Source: Desulfonatronovibrio sp046496945 (GTDB lineage Bacteria; Desulfobacterota; Desulfovibrionia; Desulfovibrionales; Desulfonatronovibrionaceae). From it: 8,853 nt of DNA. The stretch lies in assembly GCA_046496945.1 (NCBI GenBank), contig JAWOGL010000194.1:1-8853 (forward strand). The letters run 5' to 3'. The notes below the pieces were generated by a model that saw nothing but the letters and a program-made list of their open reading frames with translations, was not told where the DNA came from and searched no databases. Every line of letters starts with the position of its first letter. Position 1 is the first letter of the stretch. The translations under genes and the position numbers were made by a program. Below, in pieces: positions 4,127-8,853 of this stretch.

Positions 4127-6511
4127 TTAGCTTTTTTCCAGTTCCGCTATTCTCTCAATAACCCGGATAACGCTGTCCGGCTGCAGAGAAATGGAATCAA
4201 TCCCTTCTTTAACCAGAAAGGCGGCGAATTCGCTGTCGTTGCTGGGAGCTTCTCCGCAGATGCCAACCTTTCGCCCCTGCTTATGCGCGGTTTCAATGAG
4301 CATGCTGATCATGCGCTTGACGGATTCCTGGCTTTCATCAAAAAGACCGGCCAGTTTTTCTGAATCGCGGCTGATACCCAGAACCAGCTGAGTCAAATCG
4401 TTGGAACCGATGGAAAATCCGTCAAAGCGGCTGGCAAAAGCTTTTGCTTCAACAATATTGCTGGGAATCTCAGCCATAACATAAACCTCAAGATCCTTTT
4501 TCCCGCGCAGCAGTCCGTTTTCAGCAAGAACTTCGAGGACCCTGTCAGCCTCCGCCGGAGTACGGCAGAAAGGAATCATGATCACCACATTGGTGAAGCC
4601 CATCTTTTCACGCACCCTGCGTATCGCCCGGCATTCCAGAGCGAAACCGTCCCTGTATTCATCACTGTAATAACGGGACGCGCCCCTCCAGCCCAGCATG
4701 GGGTTTTCCTCTTCAGGTTCAAACTGTCTGCCGCCGATAAGATCAGCGTATTCATTGGTCTTGAAGTCGCTCATGCGCACGATTACCGGATGAGGATGTC
4801 TGGAAGCGGCTATTACGGAGATGCCCCGGGCCAGAAGCTCTACAAAGTACTCTTCCCTGTCTTCATAACCACGGGTCAGATCCTTGATCCTGGACCTGGC
4901 TTTTTTGTCTTTCACTTTATCAAACCTGGTCAGGGCCAGAGGATGAATCTTGATCACATTGTTGATGAGATATTCCATCCTGGCCAGACCAACGCCCCGG
5001 CAGGGCAGCTTCCACCATCGCATTGCAGCCTCAGGAGCGCCGATATTAAGCATTATATCCGTGTTTATCCGGGGCACACTGTCCAGGTCCAGGTCCTTTT
5101 TTTCAAACTCAAGCTCCCCCTCATACACATACCCTTTATCTCCTTCCGCGCATGAAACAGTGACTTCCTGGTCATCCTTGAGAATGCTGGTGGCATCTTT
5201 TGCCCCTACAATGGCCGGAATGCCCATCTCCCTGCTGACTATGGCCGCGTGAGAAGTCCGCCCTCCCAGCTCGGTCACAATGGCTGCGGCTCGCTTCATA
5301 ATGGGAACCCAGTCCGGATCGGTCATGGTCGTTACCAGAACAGACCCTTCCTTGAACCTGCCTATCTGGGCCGAGCTTTTAATGACCGCGGCTTTGCCCG
5401 CGGCAATGCTCTGACCTATGCTGAGGCCTGTGAGCAGACGCTTTCCCTCTTCCATAAGCCTGTAGGTTTTAAGGGTAGCGGCCGCTTTTGCGGAATGCAC
5501 CGTCTCAGGCCTGGCCTGAACAATATAAATCCGGCCCTGTTCTCCGTCCTTGGCCCATTCAATATCCATGGGCTTGGCATAATGGTCTTCAATAGCCTGG
5601 CTCCAGCGGGCAAGCTGAATAATTTCATCCTCTGTCAGGACAAAAGAGTCACGCTCTTCCTGTGTGGTTTTGATATTCCTGACGGTTTTTTTGCCCGTGT
5701 CAGCGTAAACCATCTTTTTTTCCTTGGAGCCTCTGGTCTTCTCTATAATGGGATCAATAACCTCCTTACTCAGAAATGGCTTGAAAACCGTGTACTGATC
5801 CGGATTGACCGTGCCCTGGACCACGTTTTCGCCAAGCCCCCAGGCCGCGTTTATGAGAACCACGTCAGGAAATCCCGAATCCGTATCCAGAGTGAACAAT
5901 ACTCCCGAACCAGCCAGATCGGACCGGACCATCTTCTGAATGCCCACGGAAAGGGCCACATCCATATGCTTGAAATTGTTTTCCTCGCGGTAGGCTATGG
6001 CCCGGTCGGTAAACAGGGAGGCAAAACATTTCTTGCAAGCACCAACAAGAGATTCCTCACCAATAATATTGAGAAAAGTCTCCTGCTGACCGGCAAAGCT
6101 GGCCTCAGGCATGTCCTCGGCCGTGGCGCTGGACCGGACCGCCACATCCGCTTCGTCGGCATTGTATCTCTTGCTGAGCTCCGAGTAAGCCTCCCTTATA
6201 TCCCGGGCAACATCTTGGGGCATCGTGGCGTCACTGAAAAGCCTGCGTATGGATTTACCCGTTTCTTTGAGAGATTTTTTGTCTTTCTGATAATTATCAA
6301 GGAACCGGGTCAGTTTTTCCTCCATCCTGTTTTCTTCTATAAATTTCCAGTATGCCTCTGTTGTTGTGGCAAATCCGTCAGGCACCCGGATCTCTTTTTT
6401 TTTCAAGGTCTGGATCATCTCACCCAGGGAAGCGTTCTTACCTCCCACCCGGGACAGGTCATCCGAACTCAGATCATCAAACCACAGCACAAAATCATCT
6501 TTAGCTGCCAT
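4127..6511 (-). CDS. ppsA: Phosphoenolpyruvate synthase (pyruvate, water dikinase)
   Basis: Converts pyruvate, ATP and water to PEP, AMP and phosphate, the first step of gluconeogenesis from lactate or pyruvate in the cytoplasm. At 794 residues it is full length for the family. The N-terminal ATP-grasp domain opens with RVGGKNASLGEM (21-32) and has VRSSATAED (125-133), AAWGLGENV (222-230) and IVQARPETVH (330-339). The swivelling phosphohistidine domain has GGRTSHAAIVSREMGIPAIVG (416-436) with His421. The C-terminal PEP/pyruvate barrel shows GVGLARMEYLI (506-516), ENPMLGWRG (602-610), AEIPSNI (680-686) and GSNDLTQL (702-709). The general acid is Cys752 in GICGEAPSND. AAAGG-type ribosome-binding bases precede the ATG. 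It follows rpoH by 73 bases and ldh follows after 18 bases. Confidence 0.96.
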   Translation of the reverse strand: MAAKDDFVLWFDDLSSDDLSRVGGKNASLGEMIQTLKKKEIRVPDGFATTTEAYWKFIEENRMEEKLTRFLDNYQKDKKSLKETGKSIRRLFSDATMPQDVARDIREAYSELSKRYNADEADVAVRSSATAEDMPEASFAGQQETFLNIIGEESLVGACKKCFASLFTDRAIAYREENNFKHMDVALSVGIQKMVRSDLAGSGVLFTLDTDSGFPDVVLINAAWGLGENVVQGTVNPDQYTVFKPFLSKEVIDPIIEKTRGSKEKKMVYADTGKKTVRNIKTTQEERDSFVLTEDEIIQLARWSQAIEDHYAKPMDIEWAKDGEQGRIYIVQARPETVHSAKAAATLKTYRLMEEGKRLLTGLSIGQSIAAGKAAVIKSSAQIGRFKEGSVLVTTMTDPDWVPIMKRAAAIVTELGGRTSHAAIVSREMGIPAIVGAKDATSILKDDQEVTVSCAEGDKGYVYEGELEFEKKDLDLDSVPRINTDIMLNIGAPEAAMRWWKLPCRGVGLARMEYLINNVIKIHPLALTRFDKVKDKKARSRIKDLTRGYEDREEYFVELLARGISVIAASRHPHPVIVRMSDFKTNEYADLIGGRQFEPEEENPMLGWRGASRYYSDEYRDGFALECRAIRRVREKMGFTNVVIMIPFCRTPAEADRVLEVLAENGLLRGKKDLEVYVMAEIPSNIVEAKAFASRFDGFSIGSNDLTQLVLGISRDSEKLAGLFDESQESVKRMISMLIETAHKQGRKVGICGEAPSNDSEFAAFLVKEGIDSISLQPDSVIRVIERIAELEKS

Positions 6512-6532
6512 ATCACCCTTTCCTTTGATTCA

Positions 6533-6580
6533 CTGTTAACAGCGTGTTGAAAAAATCCTTGTTCAACCGTTGGTTAACAG
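6533..6580. repeat. Inverted repeat between rpoH and ppsA
   Basis: The rpoH-ppsA gap holds CTGTTAAC (6533-6540) facing GTTAACAG (6573-6580), with an inner pair GTTGAA/TTCAAC around a 10-base loop. The two stems are separated by a symmetric 5-by-5 mismatch. On the minus transcript there is no T-tract after the outer stem, so it is not a standard Rho-independent terminator. It could be an mRNA processing or stabilising structure, an operator, or a remnant of a mobile element. Part of it matches a sequence at 66-88. Confidence 0.6.
6538..6560 (+). repeat. Dispersed 23-base repeat, copy 2
   Basis: This stretch matches 66-88 at 20 of 23 positions, with the shared core TGAAAAA and the end TCCTT. 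It sits in the left arm and loop of the rpoH-ppsA inverted repeat. The nature of the repeat is unknown. Confidence 0.5.
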
Positions 6581-6584
6581 CCTG

Positions 6585-7568
6585 TTAAGCGAAATCAATC
6601 CAGTCTCTGGAAAAATCTTCAACTTCTTTCTCCATATGTCCTTTGATCTTGCCCAGCAGTTTTGATTCAATCTGGCGCACCCTTTCCCTGGTTATATCGT
6701 ACTTTTCCCCGATTTTACCCAGAGTAAGAGGAGAATCAGTCATAAGCCTGAGCCTGATGATATCTTTTTCCCGGTAATTGAGCACCGGCAGCATTTCCTT
6801 TAATTTATCCCTGAGAAATTCGCGGGTCTCTTTCTGGGAAAAGGTTTCTTCAACTCCCTCACCCTCGTCAGGTATGACATCTCCGGGAGATTTGTCGGAT
6901 TCTTCACTGTAGGGCATATCCAGAGAAATATCATGATTTCCAAGTATCTGCCCCATCTGGACAACATCAGACTCGGGTATGTCCAGATTTTCAGAGATAG
7001 CCTTTGAATCTGAACTGACGCCCAGAGACTCAAGCCTGTTCTTTTCCTTACTCAGATTATAAAAAAGACTGCGCTGGGCATGGGAGGTCCCGATTTTAAC
7101 CATGCGCCAGTTATCCATAATGTATTTCAGGATATAAGCCTTGATCCAGAACGAGGCATAGTAAGAAAACTTGATCCCTCTTTCCGGATCAAATTTGTTT
7201 ACCGCTTTCATCAGTCCCACATTGCCTTCCTGAATCAGGTCCAGGTTGTTATTCATCCATTTGCGCTGATATTTCATGGCGATTTTCACCACCAGGCGCA
7301 GGTTGGAATAGATAAGTATGCACCCTGCGTCCTGATCTCCCCTGTTCTGATATCTTCTGGCCAGCTCAAACTGCTCTTCGGCGCTCAGGGCAGGATAATT
7401 GCTCAGGTGGCGCATATAAGCGCTCAGGCTGTCAACATTGCCCGGTCTTTTATCTGAAGAAGAACCGGCTTCAAAAGCTTTTACAGGCGGAAGACCTGAA
7501 GGTTCAATACTTGTCTTTAACTGTTCAACATTTTCCATTGTTTCGTTGTTAGCGGTTCTCGTACTCAT
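6585..7568 (-). CDS. rpoH: RNA polymerase sigma factor, RpoH (sigma-32) type
   Basis: An alternative sigma factor that directs RNA polymerase to heat-shock promoters. With the start used here it has 327 residues, against 284 in E. coli; most of the excess is a low-complexity N-terminal extension of about 30 residues. Region 1.2 is at about 46-75. Region 2 contains DLIQEGNVGLMKAV (110-123) and FSYYASFWIKAYI (134-146). The RpoH-specific box QRSLFYNL (165-172) matches the E. coli box QRKLFFNL closely and separates it from RpoD and RpoS. An acidic linker is at 221-241. The region 4.2 helix-turn-helix LTLGKIGEKYDITRERVRQI spans 281-300. The ATG at 7568 overlaps the cfa stop as ATGA and has GGAGAG 9 bases upstream. 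An in-frame ATG at 7670 would need a 105-base overlap with cfa and is not preferred. Confidence 0.92.
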   Translation of the reverse strand: MSTRTANNETMENVEQLKTSIEPSGLPPVKAFEAGSSSDKRPGNVDSLSAYMRHLSNYPALSAEEQFELARRYQNRGDQDAGCILIYSNLRLVVKIAMKYQRKWMNNNLDLIQEGNVGLMKAVNKFDPERGIKFSYYASFWIKAYILKYIMDNWRMVKIGTSHAQRSLFYNLSKEKNRLESLGVSSDSKAISENLDIPESDVVQMGQILGNHDISLDMPYSEESDKSPGDVIPDEGEGVEETFSQKETREFLRDKLKEMLPVLNYREKDIIRLRLMTDSPLTLGKIGEKYDITRERVRQIESKLLGKIKGHMEKEVEDFSRDWIDFA

Positions 7569-8674
7569 ACGCTCTTTCTCTCCGGTAAATGTTTGGTCAT
7601 GACAACTTGCCATAAATGATTGGTCCCGGCCCGGAATCCTCCGGCACAGGAAAGAAGATAGAATTCCCACATGCGCTTGAAGCGCTCGTCATATTTTTTG
7701 TTTTTTCTGTAGAGTTCAGGCCAGGCTTTCTGGAAATTTGAATGCCAGGCCATAAGGGTTTGGTCATAATGCGGGCCCAGGTTCTCCAGGTGCTGAATAT
7801 CAAGCAATCCTTCCACGGATCTGGAAATCTGGGCAATGCTGGGAAGCATTCCATTGGGAAATATATATTTGGTGATCCAGGGATCACAGGTTTTTTTGGA
7901 TTTATTGGAGCCAATGGTCTGAATCATCACTTTGCCGTCATCCTTGAGGCATGAATCAACCACTCGCATAAATTCGCGGTAATTTTTCTGGCCCACGTGC
8001 TCAAACATGCCCACGGAAACAATCTTGTCATATTTGCCCGACACCTTCCGGTAGTCCTGTTCCAGAAAATTTACAGGCAGATCTTTGCAGAACTCCCTGG
8101 AATGTTTCAGCTGTTCTTTTGAAATGTTCACCCCGGTGACTTCACAGCCCCGGTTTTCAGCCATGTAACGGGCCAGACCTCCCCACCCGCTGCCAATATC
8201 CATGAGAGTATCCGACGGCTTCAAATCAAGCTTACCGGCAATAAGATCCAGTTTTTTCTGCTGGGCGTCATCAAGATCGTCAGTGTCTTTAAAATAAGCG
8301 CAGCTGTACTGCAGGTATGGATCCAGGAATGAAAAATACAGATCATTGCCCAGATCATAGTGGCGTTCCGCGACTATATGGCTGCGCACGCGGGACTGCA
8401 GATTAAACAGAACTCCTGATAAAAAATGCATCTGATATTTGATGCTGCCTTTTACCTGACCAACCAGATCGCTTTTGAACATGCGGTATATCAGCTCATC
8501 AATACGCTGGCAGTCCCACAGGCCTTCCATGTATGATTCTCCGAAACCAAGGCTTTTTTCCTTCCATACCCTTTTGTACCACTGGTCGTCATAGACCTGG
8601 ATGTCCCAGGGTTTATTACCATTGACCCTGATACCGGCATGACCTAGAAGATCCTGAATTGTACCCGCTATCAC
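7565..8674 (-). CDS. cfa: Cyclopropane-fatty-acyl-phospholipid synthase
   Basis: This enzyme uses S-adenosylmethionine to add a methylene bridge across the double bond of unsaturated acyl chains in membrane phospholipids, at the cytoplasmic face of the membrane. The protein is 369 residues, slightly shorter than E. coli Cfa, and is similar along its length. Visible landmarks are HYDLGNDLY (105-113), YSCAYF (123-128), the SAM-binding motif MDIGSGWGGLA (158-168), MFEHVG (223-228), DPWITKYIFPNG (263-274) and a C-terminal LWQVV. By recalled E. coli numbering, the bicarbonate ligands C139 and E239 correspond to C125 and E225, while H266 corresponds to Q252, a substitution. The start is GTG, chosen because AAGGAGGT sits 5 bases upstream. 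It overlaps rpoH by ATGA and follows the upstream partial gene by 3 bases. Confidence 0.95.
   Translation of the reverse strand: MIAGTIQDLLGHAGIRVNGNKPWDIQVYDDQWYKRVWKEKSLGFGESYMEGLWDCQRIDELIYRMFKSDLVGQVKGSIKYQMHFLSGVLFNLQSRVRSHIVAERHYDLGNDLYFSFLDPYLQYSCAYFKDTDDLDDAQQKKLDLIAGKLDLKPSDTLMDIGSGWGGLARYMAENRGCEVTGVNISKEQLKHSREFCKDLPVNFLEQDYRKVSGKYDKIVSVGMFEHVGQKNYREFMRVVDSCLKDDGKVMIQTIGSNKSKKTCDPWITKYIFPNGMLPSIAQISRSVEGLLDIQHLENLGPHYDQTLMAWHSNFQKAWPELYRKNKKYDERFKRMWEFYLLSCAGGFRAGTNHLWQVVMTKHLPERKSV
7578..7583 (-). promoter_or_regulatory. Ribosome-binding site deciding the rpoH start
   Basis: GGAGAG, followed by AAAGAG, lies on the minus strand just before the ATG at 7568, inside the last codons of cfa. 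With the ATGA stop/start overlap it supports coupled translation of rpoH to cfa and argues against the upstream ATG at 7670. Confidence 0.7.
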
Positions 8675-8677
8675 AGC

Positions 8678-8853
8678 TTACCTCCTTGTTAGTAACTTGA
8701 AGCCTGATTCGATTTTGGCGCGTTCAATTTTACCGGGGCGATTATTAACACCCGGCTTTGCGAGATGCTTTATAATGTATTGCTTATCCCTGGTTTTTAG
8801 ATATTTTTTCAATTTCTCATGAAATTCCGCAGGACAGGAACCCTGGTTTAATT
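8678..8853 (-). CDS. 3' end of an unidentified gene upstream of cfa (partial)
   Basis: The minus strand is open from the window edge to a TAA at 8680-8678, giving 57 codons with no in-frame stop and no internal ATG, so any start lies outside the window. The visible tail is rich in Lys and Arg (for example FHEKLKKYLKTRDKQYIIKH) and ends GFKLLTRR. It has no signal or membrane segment and I do not recognise the family. Support that it is real comes from its position: the stop lies 3 bases before the cfa GTG, and the AAGGAGGT ribosome-binding site of cfa lies within its last codons, a usual arrangement for coupled operon genes. A chance open frame of this length is possible. Confidence 0.55.
   Translation of the reverse strand, partial: LNQGSCPAEFHEKLKKYLKTRDKQYIIKHLAKPGVNNRPGKIERAKIESGFKLLTRR
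8680..8687 (-). promoter_or_regulatory. Ribosome-binding site of cfa
   Basis: On the minus strand AAGGAGGT is followed by AAGCT and then GTG. This near-perfect Shine-Dalgarno sequence settles the GTG start of cfa, and it lies inside the last codons of the upstream partial gene. Confidence 0.85.

Noticed and set aside
5249..6550. Long open frame on the plus strand opposite ppsA
   Set aside because: It is antisense to a fully conserved PEP synthase, shows no family motifs, and reflects codon bias of the real gene.
7569..7670. N-terminal extension of the sigma factor from the ATG at 7670
   Set aside because: It lies wholly within the cfa 3' end; the ATG at 7568 has a ribosome-binding site and the typical ATGA overlap.

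Overview
The window shows a compact run of bacterial housekeeping and stress genes, all on the minus strand. In transcription order (high to low coordinates) they are: the 3' end of an unidentified gene, a cyclopropane-fatty-acid synthase (cfa), a heat-shock-type sigma factor (rpoH), phosphoenolpyruvate synthase (ppsA), an L-lactate dehydrogenase, a type I glyceraldehyde-3-phosphate dehydrogenase (gap) and a LuxR/NarL-type response regulator. Gene content, a roughly even GC content and intergenic repeats built on ATTCCGG/CCGGAAT and CCCCGG/CCGGGG palindromes suggest a deltaproteobacterium, possibly a Desulfovibrionales-like sulfate reducer. This is inference from style; no gene here fixes the taxon.

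The block 4108-8853 looks like one operon. The unidentified gene stops 3 bases before cfa and carries its Shine-Dalgarno. cfa and rpoH overlap by ATGA. rpoH and ppsA are 73 bases apart with an inverted repeat between them. ppsA and ldh are 18 bases apart. It joins membrane-lipid modification and heat-shock transcription to the lactate/pyruvate/PEP branch point.

The region 1-3154 is quite different: gap and the response regulator are islands in about 1.2 kb of repeat-rich DNA. Five small elements share the terminal inverted repeat GTA(A/T)C(T/C)ATTCACCA. They have two unrelated cores. Core I (121-295, 1392-1568, 2663-2858) carries two nested hairpins. Core II (2866-3146 and a deleted copy at 1317-1380) is one long imperfect palindrome. 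gap sits between two element pairs in mirror order (II-I-gap-I-II). A sixth, unrelated palindromic unit (322-519) overlaps the stop codon of the response regulator.

Functionally, PEP synthase and GAPDH fit gluconeogenesis from lactate or pyruvate. Both GAPDH and LDH lack the acidic residue that normally selects NAD and have Arg in the next position, which hints at NADP(H) use. The response regulator keeps the phospho-acceptor Asp, Thr and Lys but has lost the paired acidic residues of the receiver pocket, so it may not be a classical phosphorylation switch.
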